This document shows, piece after piece, positions 18,143 through 28,100 of a DNA stretch of 42,220 nucleotides (its first letter is position 1; each line of letters starts with the position of its first letter). The DNA comes from Clostridiaceae bacterium (lineage in GTDB: Bacteria; Bacillota; Clostridia; Saccharofermentanales; DTU023): positions 1-42,220 of the forward strand of contig DUOO01000040.1 in NCBI GenBank assembly GCA_012838795.1. Reading direction: 5' to 3'. Position numbers and translations under genes: made by a program. The notes beneath the pieces were generated by a model that saw only the letters and a program-made list of their open reading frames with translations, ran no database searches and was not told the origin of the DNA.

Positions 18143-20068
18143 ATGAATGCGTTGGTAGGAGTATTGAGACAAAACGGCCAACATGGAATTGTTGAATTGG
18201 ACCGTAGAGATAATGAACTGGGTATGCGAATAAGTATACCGCGAAAATTTTTGAATGGTGCTCCGTTCAATATGAAAGTAGTTTGCGACTACAAAGGGAC
18301 GGATTCCTCGGGCGAACCTTGGGGTTCGATAGTTGAAGTATTGGGAGAAGAAGGAAATTCTGATGCTGCGATTTTAGGGATAATCAAACATTATAATTTA
18401 CCTTTGGAATTTCCGGCAGGAGTCATAGAACAAGCGGAATCTTTTGGTGCAAGTATATCTGAAGAGGAGATTACTGAAGAAATAAATCGAGGCAGAATCG
18501 ATTTGCGTGACTTTAAGACAATAACCATCGATGGTGAAGATGCTAAAGATTTAGATGATGCAATTGATATAAAAAGATTAGAAAACGGAAATTATTTGCT
18601 TTATGTTCATATAGCAGATGTAACACATTACGTAACTGATAAATCCGCATTAGATCAGGAAGCCCTTAAAAGAGGCAATAGCGTGTATTTGGTTGATCGA
18701 GTTATTCCAATGTATCCGCCGCAATTATCCAACGGAATTTGCAGCTTGAATCCGGATCAAGATCGTTTTGCTTTAACAGCGGAAATGGAAATCAACCATC
18801 GTGGAATAATTGTTAAAGGAAAACTATATCCTTCTGTTATTTGCAGTAAAGTCAGGACTTCATATAATGAAACTCAGGCAATTCTGAATGGTGAGGATGT
18901 AGGTGAAGACCGACCGGATTGGCTCAGGTCTCAGCTGCTTTTGATGCAGGAACTGACTGATATTCTGCAAGCAATGCGTAGAAAACGAGGAGCTTTAGAA
19001 TTTGAATTTCCCGAAATGAAAGTTGAATTGGATAATGACGGCAATCCTACAGATATTTATCCGGAGCCGGATCTTTATACCAATCATATGATTGAATCTT
19101 TTATGATTGCTGCGAATGAGTATGTGGGTGATTTAGCGCAAAAACACAAAATACCGATTATTTACCGTGTACATGAATTACCTGATCCCGAAAAGTTGAG
19201 TGTTTTTACTGCGTTGGCAAGACGATTTAATATAAGGATACAAATTGATTATGAAAAACCGGAACCGCAAGAATTGGCAAAAGCACTTGAAATAATGAAA
19301 GATGAACCGTATGGCCCCACCCTTTCGACAATGTTGTTAAGATCGTTGGCCAAGGCTCGTTATTGTGAGAAAAACTTGGGGCATTTCGGTTTGGCTTCAA
19401 AAAATTACTGTCATTTTACAGCACCGATCAGAAGATATTCAGATACTTTTACTCATCGTAGTTTAAAACGCTGGTTGAACGGCCAAATAAAAACCGGCAA
19501 AAAACCTTTGAAACATGCCAATCTAATAGGAGATCATGTTTCAGATACTGAACGAATAGCTATTGATGCAGAACGTGATACCGTGAATCAAAAAGCAGCG
19601 GAATATTATGCTGATAAAATTGGTGAAATATATGATGGGAAAATTTCCGGTTTTTCACCGGCAAGCCTGTTTGTGCAACTGGAATCTCTAGTTGAAGGAG
19701 CAGTATTTTTTCGAAGTCTTGACGGATATTATGAATATGATATCGATCAGTTTATTGCAATAAATCGTGATACCGGAGATATATTATCTTTAGGTCAAAA
19801 AGTAAAGGTCCAAATTGCATCAGTTGATACAAATCGTCGTTTTATCGATTTTCATTTATTGGAACATGCGACTGCTGTAGCAAATAATGACGATAAAGCT
19901 CGGAACATACGAAAGAAGCGGGATTACAAACTTAATACAAAACGAGAAATGACGACAAAAGCTTATCGTAAAGTTAATAACAAAAATTTTTCCAAGGATG
20001 AATTCAATCCTTATTCAAGAAGAAAACGCTCAATAACGAAAAAAATGCGTAAAGGCAGAAGGAGATAA
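18143..20068 (+). CDS. rnr: ribonuclease R
   Basis: The 641-residue processive 3'-5' exoribonuclease degrades structured RNA, including rRNA and tmRNA-tagged messages. The N-terminal 70 or so residues are cold-shock-like. The RNB catalytic domain follows with the acidic metal-binding stretch in DGEDAKDLDDAIDI (about residues 132-145) and the downstream NSVYLVDRVIPMYP and FTAPIRRYSD motifs. An S1 domain and a very basic tail (RRKRSITKKMRKGRRR) close the protein. It is shorter than the usual 700-800 residues because the N-terminal helix-turn-helix region is missing. The start ATG 18143 has TAGGAG upstream. It ends 2 nt before mtaB, so the two are translationally linked. Confidence 0.93.
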   Translation: MNALVGVLRQNGQHGIVELDRRDNELGMRISIPRKFLNGAPFNMKVVCDYKGTDSSGEPWGSIVEVLGEEGNSDAAILGIIKHYNLPLEFPAGVIEQAESFGASISEEEITEEINRGRIDLRDFKTITIDGEDAKDLDDAIDIKRLENGNYLLYVHIADVTHYVTDKSALDQEALKRGNSVYLVDRVIPMYPPQLSNGICSLNPDQDRFALTAEMEINHRGIIVKGKLYPSVICSKVRTSYNETQAILNGEDVGEDRPDWLRSQLLLMQELTDILQAMRRKRGALEFEFPEMKVELDNDGNPTDIYPEPDLYTNHMIESFMIAANEYVGDLAQKHKIPIIYRVHELPDPEKLSVFTALARRFNIRIQIDYEKPEPQELAKALEIMKDEPYGPTLSTMLLRSLAKARYCEKNLGHFGLASKNYCHFTAPIRRYSDTFTHRSLKRWLNGQIKTGKKPLKHANLIGDHVSDTERIAIDAERDTVNQKAAEYYADKIGEIYDGKISGFSPASLFVQLESLVEGAVFFRSLDGYYEYDIDQFIAINRDTGDILSLGQKVKVQIASVDTNRRFIDFHLLEHATAVANNDDKARNIRKKRDYKLNTKREMTTKAYRKVNNKNFSKDEFNPYSRRKRSITKKMRKGRRR

Positions 20069-20070
20069 AT

Positions 20071-21429
20071 TTGCCGAATTTATACATACACACGTTAGGT
20101 TGTAAAACAAATCATTATGAAACTCAGGCAGTGGCCCAGCAATTATCAGATCATGATTTTACTTTAGTAGACAATATGCAGGAAGCAGATGTCGGAATAT
20201 TAAATACTTGTACGGTTACTGCCGAAGCAGGCAGAAAATCCAGACAATTCTTACGCAGAATGAAAAAACAAAATCCGTCAGCTCTGATCGTCGCAATGGG
20301 TTGTTACTCTCAATTATATGATGTTTCAGCAGATTGTGACATTAGTGTCGGAACAAGTAAGAGGAATTCAATTGTTGATATTATTTTGAAAAAATTGGCA
20401 ATTCGCGGTCAAAATAATTCTGAAAATATGGTTTTGACACAAAATAATAATCTGTCTTCAACAAACGGCATTCAAAAACAAACTGAACTTGTGACTGCAG
20501 GTAAGAAGAGTAATGAAACTGAATATGAAGAATTGGGGATTGTTGATCGGCAACAGGAAACCAGAGCCTTGATTAAAATTCAGGATGGCTGCAATGAATT
20601 CTGTACTTATTGTGCTATTCCCTTGGCACGAGGCAGAATTCGCAGCAGAACAAGACAAAACATCATAAAGGAAGCAGAACAGCAGGTTAAAAACGGTTAT
20701 AAAGAAATTGTATTAACCGGTATACATATCTGCTCATTTGAGAGAGAATCGGGTCGCAACAGTGATGCTTTAGCCGAGCTTTGTCTTGAGCTGAACAGTA
20801 TTGCAGGTTTATCCAGAATCAGATTAGGTTCATTGGAACCTCTGTCCATTACAAGATCGTTTCTCAATATTTTGCGCCAAGCGAATAAAGTTTGTCCGCA
20901 TTTTCACCTTTCGTTACAATCAGGAAGTGATGGTGTATTAAAAAGAATGCATAGAAAATACGATTCTGAACAATATAAATTAAGAGTTGAGCTTTTACGT
21001 GAATTATATTCTGATCCTGCGATAACTACAGATATCATGGTAGGATTTCCGGAAGAAACAGAGGAAGAATTTGAACAAAACATGGCATTTGTTAATAAAA
21101 TTCGTTTTAGTCGGATTCATGTTTTTCCCTATTCGATCAGACCGGATACCTTGGCTGCCAAAATGCGACAAGTTCCGCAAGATATAGTTAAAGCCAGAGT
21201 ACAGCAAATGTTGATGACAGGTAATAATTTAGCTGCAAAATATGCTGAGCAATTCAAAAGCAAAACAGTTGAAGTGTTAATGGAAGATGAAACCGAATCG
21301 TTTATCAGGGGTTATACAGAGCACTACATACGTACTCTAATCCCGAAAAATCAAGGAAAAACCGGTGAAATTAAAAAGGTTTTAATAACAGATACACAAA
21401 ATGATGAATTAATTGGTCGAATTGTATGA
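20071..21429 (+). CDS. mtaB: tRNA t6A37 methylthiotransferase MtaB
   Basis: The 452-residue radical-SAM enzyme adds a methylthio group to N6-threonylcarbamoyl-adenosine 37 of ANN-decoding tRNAs. The UPF0004 domain supplies cluster cysteines C11, C47 and C78. The radical-SAM motif is CNEFCTYC (C174, C178, C181), and residues around 390-450 form a small TRAM-like domain. A hydrophilic insert at about 112-155 is longer than I would expect between the two domains. The start is TTG 20071, supported by AGAAGGAGA just upstream, 2 nt after the rnr stop. The MtaB subgroup, rather than MiaB, is assigned from the opening YIHTLGCKTNHYE. Confidence 0.9.
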   Translation: MPNLYIHTLGCKTNHYETQAVAQQLSDHDFTLVDNMQEADVGILNTCTVTAEAGRKSRQFLRRMKKQNPSALIVAMGCYSQLYDVSADCDISVGTSKRNSIVDIILKKLAIRGQNNSENMVLTQNNNLSSTNGIQKQTELVTAGKKSNETEYEELGIVDRQQETRALIKIQDGCNEFCTYCAIPLARGRIRSRTRQNIIKEAEQQVKNGYKEIVLTGIHICSFERESGRNSDALAELCLELNSIAGLSRIRLGSLEPLSITRSFLNILRQANKVCPHFHLSLQSGSDGVLKRMHRKYDSEQYKLRVELLRELYSDPAITTDIMVGFPEETEEEFEQNMAFVNKIRFSRIHVFPYSIRPDTLAAKMRQVPQDIVKARVQQMLMTGNNLAAKYAEQFKSKTVEVLMEDETESFIRGYTEHYIRTLIPKNQGKTGEIKKVLITDTQNDELIGRIV

Positions 21430-21472
21430 TAATATATACTTTACAGTTAGCAGAAAAGAAAGAGGTAATCCA

Positions 21473-21739
21473 ATGGCTAATCAAGAAACAGCAAGATTTG
21501 TAACCAGTGTCAATCGCAAAGCAGAAGCGGCGGCTATCATGACACAAGTTATGGCAGCATTAAAGGAAAAAGGGTACAATCCGAAGAATCAATTGGTAGG
21601 CTATTTTATTTCCGGTGACCCTACTTATATTACGAATCATCAAGGAGCAAGAGCAATTATCAGTAAAATGGAACGTGATGAATTATTGGAAGTTATCTTA
21701 ACTGATTATTTAGATAATCTGGAAAAACAATCATCATAA
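21473..21739 (+). CDS. ireB: IreB-family regulatory phosphoprotein (UPF0297)
   Basis: The 88-residue protein is read from ATG 21473 with AGAGG upstream; the frame opens earlier inside mtaB but lacks a site there. It matches the small UPF0297/IreB family, which in enterococci is phosphorylated on threonine by the PASTA kinase IreK and tunes cephalosporin tolerance. Family features are ATARF-like start residues (here ETARFVTSVN), a central GYNPKNQLVGYFISGDPTYI and the closing RDELLEVILTDYL. It sits 19 nt ahead of ruvX, a conserved pairing in Clostridia. Confidence 0.92.
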   Translation: MANQETARFVTSVNRKAEAAAIMTQVMAALKEKGYNPKNQLVGYFISGDPTYITNHQGARAIISKMERDELLEVILTDYLDNLEKQSS

Positions 21740-21758
21740 ATAGTTAAAGGTAATTGTG

Positions 21759-22181
21759 ATGCAAAGATTTCTTGCGATTGACTATGGAACTGTGCGAGTG
21801 GGTTTGGCAATAAGTGATCCTTTGGGTTTGATTGCAACGGGATTTAAGACCCTTAACCATAAAGCAAAAACAATGGATGAAGTTGCATTTGAAATTGCAG
21901 AAATAGTCAAGGATCAAGAAGTTACGGATTTAATTCTGGGCTTACCTCAACGTACAGATGGTATTATTGGTGAGAGAGAACAATTGACCAGAGAATTTGC
22001 GAAAGTACTTGAGAATGTGACAGGATTAACGCCGATTTTATATGATGAGCGATATACAACAGTGATTGCACACCGATTTATGAACAAAACAGGTGTAAAG
22101 GCTAAACGTAAACGAGAGATTGCAGATCAGGTTGCTGCTGAAATTCTTTTGCAAAATTATTTAGAGAAACACTATAAATGA
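21759..22181 (+). CDS. ruvX: RuvX/YqgF putative pre-16S rRNA nuclease
   Basis: The 140-residue RNase H-fold protein opens LAIDYGTVRVGLAISD, carrying the catalytic aspartate of the family. Later motifs are LILGLPQRTDG, LYDERYTTVIA and a final ADQVAAEILLQNYL with the last acidic residue. It is thought to process the 5' end of 16S rRNA and was formerly called a Holliday-junction resolvase. ATG 21759 is chosen over GTG 21756 because it lies 8 nt from TAAAGG. Confidence 0.93.
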   Translation: MQRFLAIDYGTVRVGLAISDPLGLIATGFKTLNHKAKTMDEVAFEIAEIVKDQEVTDLILGLPQRTDGIIGEREQLTREFAKVLENVTGLTPILYDERYTTVIAHRFMNKTGVKAKRKREIADQVAAEILLQNYLEKHYK

Positions 22182-22198
22182 TATTATAAAATATTATT

Positions 22199-22224
22199 AA
22201 TAGTTTTAGTTAATAGTTTTAGTT
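22199..22224 (+). repeat. tandem 13-bp duplication
   Basis: AATAGTTTTAGTT occurs twice head to tail (22199-22211 and 22212-22224) in the 85-bp gap between ruvX and the first DUF1292 gene. It is probably a simple replication-slippage duplication. Confidence 0.8.
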
Positions 22225-22266
22225 GTCTAATATAAAAATATTAATTCAAAACTAATTGGAGGATTT

Positions 22267-22656
22267 ATGTATACAAATATATTATTTTTTCTTAATGATG
22301 AAACAGATGCAGGTTGTGCATGCGGACATGACCATAATCATGATGATAACAGTGATTACACTGAGTACGATGAATATGATGAAGAGCATGAATTTGATGA
22401 AGATGCGATAATAGAACTGGTAGACCCGGAAACCGATGAGATTTATCAATTTTATCTGGGGGATGAGTTTGACTATCAAGGTGATCTTTATTATGTATTA
22501 GTAACAGTCGACGAAGATGATCCTGTTTATGTAATAGCCCGTGTGGTTGAACAAGATGGTGAAGCTTATATTGAAACCCTAAATGATGAAGAAAACGAAG
22601 TAATATATGAGGTTTATGATAAAATTTTAGAAGAAATTTTTGAAGATGAGGAATGA
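22267..22656 (+). CDS. DUF1292 protein (acidic, His-rich N-terminus)
   Basis: The 129-residue protein starts at ATG 22267 behind GGAGG. It has a very acidic N-terminal third containing a CACGHDHNHDD cluster that could bind metal. The DUF1292 core (IIELVDPETDEIYQFYLGDEF...YVLV) follows. This family almost always follows ruvX in Firmicutes, and its function is not known. It overlaps the next DUF1292 gene by 11 nt. Confidence 0.85.
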   Translation: MYTNILFFLNDETDAGCACGHDHNHDDNSDYTEYDEYDEEHEFDEDAIIELVDPETDEIYQFYLGDEFDYQGDLYYVLVTVDEDDPVYVIARVVEQDGEAYIETLNDEENEVIYEVYDKILEEIFEDEE

Positions 22657-23095
22657 TAATTCACAAAAACCGTTACAAGGTGTAGAACCAAAATCTTTTC
22701 CGGTAAGAAAAAAAGCTGCTTCCCGAAGAAAATCATCTCAGGCAGAACAACAGAGTACTGCGGGCAAAAAAAAATCTCGGATCGGTTTCAGGAAAAAAAC
22801 TGTCAGAAAAAGCAGTGCTGATTCCCTGAATGATGAAATCCTCGGAATAATAGTTGATGAGCGCAGCGGACAAACATTTTACATTTCTTTAATTGACAAT
22901 TTTATCTATAAAGGAAAAGAGTATGCAGTGATGTATCATTATCGTGTTGAAGATGGTATCAACAGCATGCCTGAAATGATAATCATGCGTTCTTATCGTG
23001 ATAAAGACAAACAATATTTTACCTCAATACGTGATAAACATGAATTAAATACTATTTTTGATGTGTTTTACGATCGTTTCCAACAATTAGTATAG
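22646..23095 (+). CDS. second DUF1292-like protein with basic N-terminus
   Basis: The 149-residue protein is read from ATG 22646, inside the end of the preceding gene; TTG 22640 is an alternative. The first 55 residues are strongly basic (KKAASRRKSSQ, KKKSRIGFRKK), and the rest resembles the DUF1292 core of its neighbour (LGIIVDERSGQTFYISLIDNFIYKGKEYAV). It looks like a divergent tandem duplicate with a swapped N-terminal tail, basic here and acidic there. The opposite charges could let the two proteins pair, which is inference. Confidence 0.75.
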   Translation: MRNDNSQKPLQGVEPKSFPVRKKAASRRKSSQAEQQSTAGKKKSRIGFRKKTVRKSSADSLNDEILGIIVDERSGQTFYISLIDNFIYKGKEYAVMYHYRVEDGINSMPEMIIMRSYRDKDKQYFTSIRDKHELNTIFDVFYDRFQQLV

Positions 23096-23105
23096 CGGAG
23101 GATTC

Positions 23106-24026
23106 ATGGATTTTCGTTCACTTCAGCCTTTCACTATAGAGTTAGCTGAAAAATACACAGAATATTTCAACCGGAGCAAGACCAGATTAGCAGATGCTTG
23201 TCCTAACAGCAGATTTGCATGGAATGCAGGTTATTCTTATCGATATTTAATCTTGGAAGATTGTTTTTGCTTAATTTCAGATGGCGGAATTTTTACCGAA
23301 CCACATTTTGCTTTGCCTTTAGGTAATTTGAATTCAGAGAAATTGCAAATTATTCTTCAACAAATTGAACCGATTTTTGAAAAGGAGAATTGGCAGTTTG
23401 TCGGCATGTTTATAGATCAGAAGTATACTGATTTGTTTTCAAGCCTTTCGGCATACAATATGGAAATTTCATATGAAGATGATTTTGCCGATTATGTTTA
23501 TCGAACTTCTGATTTAGCTAACTTAAAAGGCAAAAAATATCGTGCCAAACGTAATCATGTTAACAGATTCATTCGAGATTACGCCGGATTCACTTACAGA
23601 TCTTTAGCTAAATCCGATCAGGAAAAAGCAGTAGAATTGGTCAGAACATGGTGCCAGGACAAAGAGGTAGATTGTTCGGATCCTTTAGCAAGCGATTGCG
23701 GCCCGATTAATAATTTGTTTGATTATTGGGATTATTTAGATGTGCGTGGCGGTACGATTTATTTTAATTCTGATTTGATTGCGTTTTCGATGGGTTCGGT
23801 CATCAGAGATGGTCAAGAAGCAGTAATTCATTTTGAAAAAGCCCATCCTGATTATGAAGGTTTATATGCTGTGATTAATCAGTTGACAGTAATCGGTGAA
23901 TTCCCGGAATCTGAATTGATCAATCGTGAAGAAGATATGGGTGAAGAAGGCATCCGTATTGCAAAAGAATCCTATTTACCTAAGGAAAAATTGAGAAAAT
24001 ATCGAATAGCATTAACAAAAAAATAA
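23106..24026 (+). CDS. DUF2156 (phosphatidylglycerol lysyltransferase C-terminal-like) protein
   Basis: The 306-residue protein starts at ATG 23106 after GGAGG. It matches soluble DUF2156 proteins, which share the double GNAT fold of the MprF catalytic domain but lack its flippase part. Supporting stretches are the opening FAWNAGYSYRYLILEDCF, the KGKKYRAKRNHVNRF segment and a late HFEKAHPDYEGLYAVINQ. An aminoacyl- or acyl-transfer activity is likely by family; the substrate is not known. No membrane segments are present. Confidence 0.85.
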   Translation: MDFRSLQPFTIELAEKYTEYFNRSKTRLADACPNSRFAWNAGYSYRYLILEDCFCLISDGGIFTEPHFALPLGNLNSEKLQIILQQIEPIFEKENWQFVGMFIDQKYTDLFSSLSAYNMEISYEDDFADYVYRTSDLANLKGKKYRAKRNHVNRFIRDYAGFTYRSLAKSDQEKAVELVRTWCQDKEVDCSDPLASDCGPINNLFDYWDYLDVRGGTIYFNSDLIAFSMGSVIRDGQEAVIHFEKAHPDYEGLYAVINQLTVIGEFPESELINREEDMGEEGIRIAKESYLPKEKLRKYRIALTKK

Positions 24027-24064
24027 ACACGATTTTTGATAAATGATGAAGAGAGATATTGTTT

Positions 24065-25102
24065 ATGCAGAATAATGAAGATAAATTACAGCAGAAAAAC
24101 CAGTCACAATTTTCTGAACAGCCACAATATTCATTTCAAACTTTTCAGCAACCTTCGGATATGCCATCTGTTCAATTTGTCCATTATCAACAAATACAGA
24201 ACCCGGAATTTAATCAAAAATTATACAAGCCTGTTTCATATTGGAGAATTTGGCTCATTTCATTTGCTTTTTTGGCAATTCATTTTGTTGTATTGAGTTT
24301 GAGCGGAATCCTTGCAGGAATAATCAAAATTGCAACTAATCCGGTGAGAACACCGGAAGAAATAATGAATCTTCTAATGACTGCCGATGTTCAAAACTGG
24401 GCATGTGTATTTATGGGGATTATCTGCATACCGATTTATCTTGTATTTTTGAAAAAACGGAATAACAAATATAGAGGAAGTTTAGGTTGGCATAAATTAA
24501 GAGCAGGATCCGTTTCAAGTATGATAGTAGCGGCATTCGGCTCATTAGGCTTGGTTACGGGTCTGCTGTTGTTGTTGCAGGAATTAAGTAAGAATGTAGC
24601 CTATATTGATCAAAAGCTGCAAGAATATCAAAAATTATCTGAATCAATTGTTTCCTCAGAAAGTAATATAATATTGCAAATTGCAGCAACTGCAATTATT
24701 GTTCCGATTGCAGAAGAACTATTGTTTAGAGGAATTGTTTTGGGTGAACTCAATTTTCGTTATTCTCCACGTACGGTTGTCCTGATTCAAGCGGTATTAT
24801 TCGGTTTGTTCCATATGAATTTTGTTCAATCACTATATACATTCATTCCGGGATTACTGTTGGGGATCGCATATTACTACACCGGAAATATTATTGTACC
24901 GATCATCATGCATATGACATTTAATTTATTCGGCGGTGTTCTATCCGTCTTTATGTCGGAGAGCGTCTTAAACTATCTTACTTATATCGAGTTGGCTGTA
25001 GGTCTGTTTTCGCTGATTATAATAATAATATTCTTTATTAAAGTGAAACCTGATACAAAGCATAAACTTCAATGGGAGCATTATTATCCGTACAATGTTT
25101 AA
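24065..25102 (+). CDS. CPBP-family intramembrane metalloprotease
   Basis: The 345-residue protein is read from ATG 24065 (TTG 24059 is possible). A Gln/Ser-rich cytoplasmic N-terminus of about 55 residues precedes several transmembrane helices. The CPBP/Abi signature is complete: EELLFRG (E217, E218, R222), H250 in FHMNF, and HMTFN (H283, N287). Members are Rce1-like glutamate intramembrane proteases used in peptide maturation or self-protection. The stop codon overlaps the start of the next gene by 8 nt, so the two are translationally coupled. Confidence 0.88.
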   Translation: MQNNEDKLQQKNQSQFSEQPQYSFQTFQQPSDMPSVQFVHYQQIQNPEFNQKLYKPVSYWRIWLISFAFLAIHFVVLSLSGILAGIIKIATNPVRTPEEIMNLLMTADVQNWACVFMGIICIPIYLVFLKKRNNKYRGSLGWHKLRAGSVSSMIVAAFGSLGLVTGLLLLLQELSKNVAYIDQKLQEYQKLSESIVSSESNIILQIAATAIIVPIAEELLFRGIVLGELNFRYSPRTVVLIQAVLFGLFHMNFVQSLYTFIPGLLLGIAYYYTGNIIVPIIMHMTFNLFGGVLSVFMSESVLNYLTYIELAVGLFSLIIIIIFFIKVKPDTKHKLQWEHYYPYNV

Positions 25103-28100
25103 GCAAAAATATGGCAGAATCAAAAAAAGAAATTTTGTTGTATTGGCTATCTGTTTGATAGTTGTTTTAATTCCTGTATTGGCATTGTATTTATTTTCAG
25201 CTAAAAAAGTTGAATCCGGAAATATTGCCGATTTTTCAGTTAGTGATCAGGCTTCACGTCAAGTAGTGCAAGGTTTAGGTTTTGATGTTACTGCAATTGA
25301 TGATGGCAATCTGATAAAAAACAACTCTTTTGAACCTTTAGTATATAAGCAAAACTTATTAATCGACTCGGGAAGTGATGAGATTATTAAAGTTGCAATG
25401 CCAAATGATTCGACAACCAGAATTTTTGAAGAAAATTTTTTTATTGATGCAAATGCCGAAGTATTTGCCACAGATTCTAAAGGCCACCGCACTTTGAAAA
25501 AAAGCGGTAAGGTAAAAGAATATTTATCTGATCAAATTGATGATTTTCGGCCGCTTAGTTTACCGTCTGATTTGCCGCGCAACATTCGATGGAATAGCAT
25601 TGCAGAACTGGATGAAAAAGTAGTTTTAGGCGGAAGCAAAGGGTACATTCTTAGTATAGATTCATTCTCGAATACAACATTAAGCCGTTTACCAAGTGAA
25701 GAACAAGTGATCGGCGTTTGTGTTTTTACAGACTTCTTTTTAGCTCTTGATGAAAACGGAAATTTTTATAAATCTTCTGATTCGCTTAAATGGGAATTGG
25801 TTTTTCGGGCTTCCGATCATTTCTTGCTGATACAATCAGAAAAAAATTCAGATGATGAGATAATAGCATCGACAAGCGAAACTGAGGATGCAGTCACATC
25901 TGATAATGAGAAATCGACAGACGTAATAACGGATGATACAACAGAGGTGGTTGCTTTAGAGGATATAACTCCTGATGATGTTACAGAAAAGACTGAAACT
26001 GAGGAAAAACCATCAGGGGATATCAAATGGCTGGACTTAAGTTCAAGAGTTGATGATCAAGGCAATTCAATATTCATGGCGGTTGGCGAAAATGGTTTTA
26101 TAATATATGGAAATTTAGAAGAAAATCATGTAAAACAACTTAAAGCTGCACAGAATATTAATGCGGTAACTTCAAATTCCGATGGTTTTTATTTGGCAGG
26201 TAACAATTCATTAGCATTTTATTCATATGACGGTGAAAACTATCGATATTTGGATGTCCCTCAAAAAGCCAATTGGCAGACAGTATCCTCACTTGGTAAT
26301 CAGATCATGATTGCCGGCGATCAAGGTCAGGTGGTTTTCAGCAAAGATGGTTATTCTTTTGATTCTCTGAACAATGAAACGATTAGTGAACTTTCTTTGC
26401 GTTATTCTGAACAAAACTATGGAAATCAGGAAATCATCGTTATTAAACCACACTTTATTTCTTGCAGCATTTTGAGCAACGATCAATTTGTCTTGCTTGA
26501 TTCGCGTGGGATGTTGTTTTTTTCTGATAATCTGGGGGAAACCTGGAAAAGCTTGGATGATCTTGCTGCAAAAAATTTCAATTTAGTAAAAAGACTTCCA
26601 AGTGGCAGACTGATGATGACAGGATTTGACGGCAGCGTGGAATATGCCATGATGGGTTTAGTGATAAAACTTGACAGCAAACTTGAACAGGGAGAATATG
26701 TTAACGGTGATTCTTTGGTTTTAGAGCAGGTTTCTGCTTCACCGGTTATGCAACCGAGAATAGAAGAATCTGAAACATTGACAGGTGATTGGTATATCAG
26801 TAATCCGTCCGCTGCGAAAATTCAATTAAATCATAATGCGCCGGGCGGAGGCAGAGCTGCCCTTGAAATAGATTTGTCTCAATCATCAAATGCCGAAAAT
26901 GAATTTACAGGTATATTTAGTCAACAGATTATTGAACAACAAATTCCGCAAAATTCAGGTTTAATCATTCAACAAAAATTAGACGATACTGCATTTTCAA
27001 GTATTAAAAAGAATACAATTTTTAATTTTGAGTTTTGGGCGAAAGCTTATACAAATGACTTCATTAACCTGAATCTTTCATTTGCAGGGTTAAATTTACC
27101 AATTGAGCAGATGAATAAAAATATTATTGGTGACTGGAAGAAATATCAAGGCTTTTTTGTGATTCCGAAAAATTCGATCAGAGATGATAAACCGTTGTGG
27201 TTGCAAATTGAACTCAAAGGTTCAGGTAAACTGTATTTGGATAATTTATGGTTCGGAACAGCAGATAATTCAGGTAAAAATATACTGGCCAATTTTTCGG
27301 ATGATACTCCGAAAAGTTCAATTTTGCGTTTGGATTTTATTCAGATCGGCAGTAAAGAATATCATTCTGAGAGTTGGTTATCTTCAGAAAGATTTTATAC
27401 GGTTTATCATCAGAACCAAACTGAAATAAAGCTTCAAGGTCAAGCAAATTTGGCAAAAAGCATGGAACTGTGTAATTCGTTTAACGCCAATCCTTGGCTG
27501 GTAATTGATTCTCAGGCATCTGACAGCGAACTGAAACATTTAATGCAGTATTTATTCGGTCAACAGAATACACCTCTGGGAGAATTACGTACTGAACATG
27601 GTGCCATAAGCCGTTATAGTGATATTTTTAATCAGATATATATTGAAATCAGTGATAAAAACGGGCTTTTTGAGAATGATTGGCAACGTAAATCATATGT
27701 AGATTGGGTTATTCAAGTTTTGTCTGAAACACCTGAATATTCACAAGTAAAGAAAAATTTAATTTTTGTAGACGGTATGCAGTATAAGGAAAATATAATT
27801 TTATCTGATGCAGATTATCATGCTTCGGATTTTAATTTAGATTATTCAATCAACAATTTAACTGATTTAGAACAGTTTAATTCCGGATTTTCTGAATCAC
27901 TGCCCAGAGATCCGGGGCGAGGTACAGCAATTCGTTCAGAACTGATTCGTCAGACCAATCAAAATTTTGCTGAAATCAGATTGGCCGATGTAATTGTAAC
28001 AGCTTTAAGCATGATGGGTGATGAAATTGATGCAACCTTATTGAATCTTGAATTGGCTACAGATTCGGTAAAAAGTCCTTATGCCCATTGTTATGGTAAT

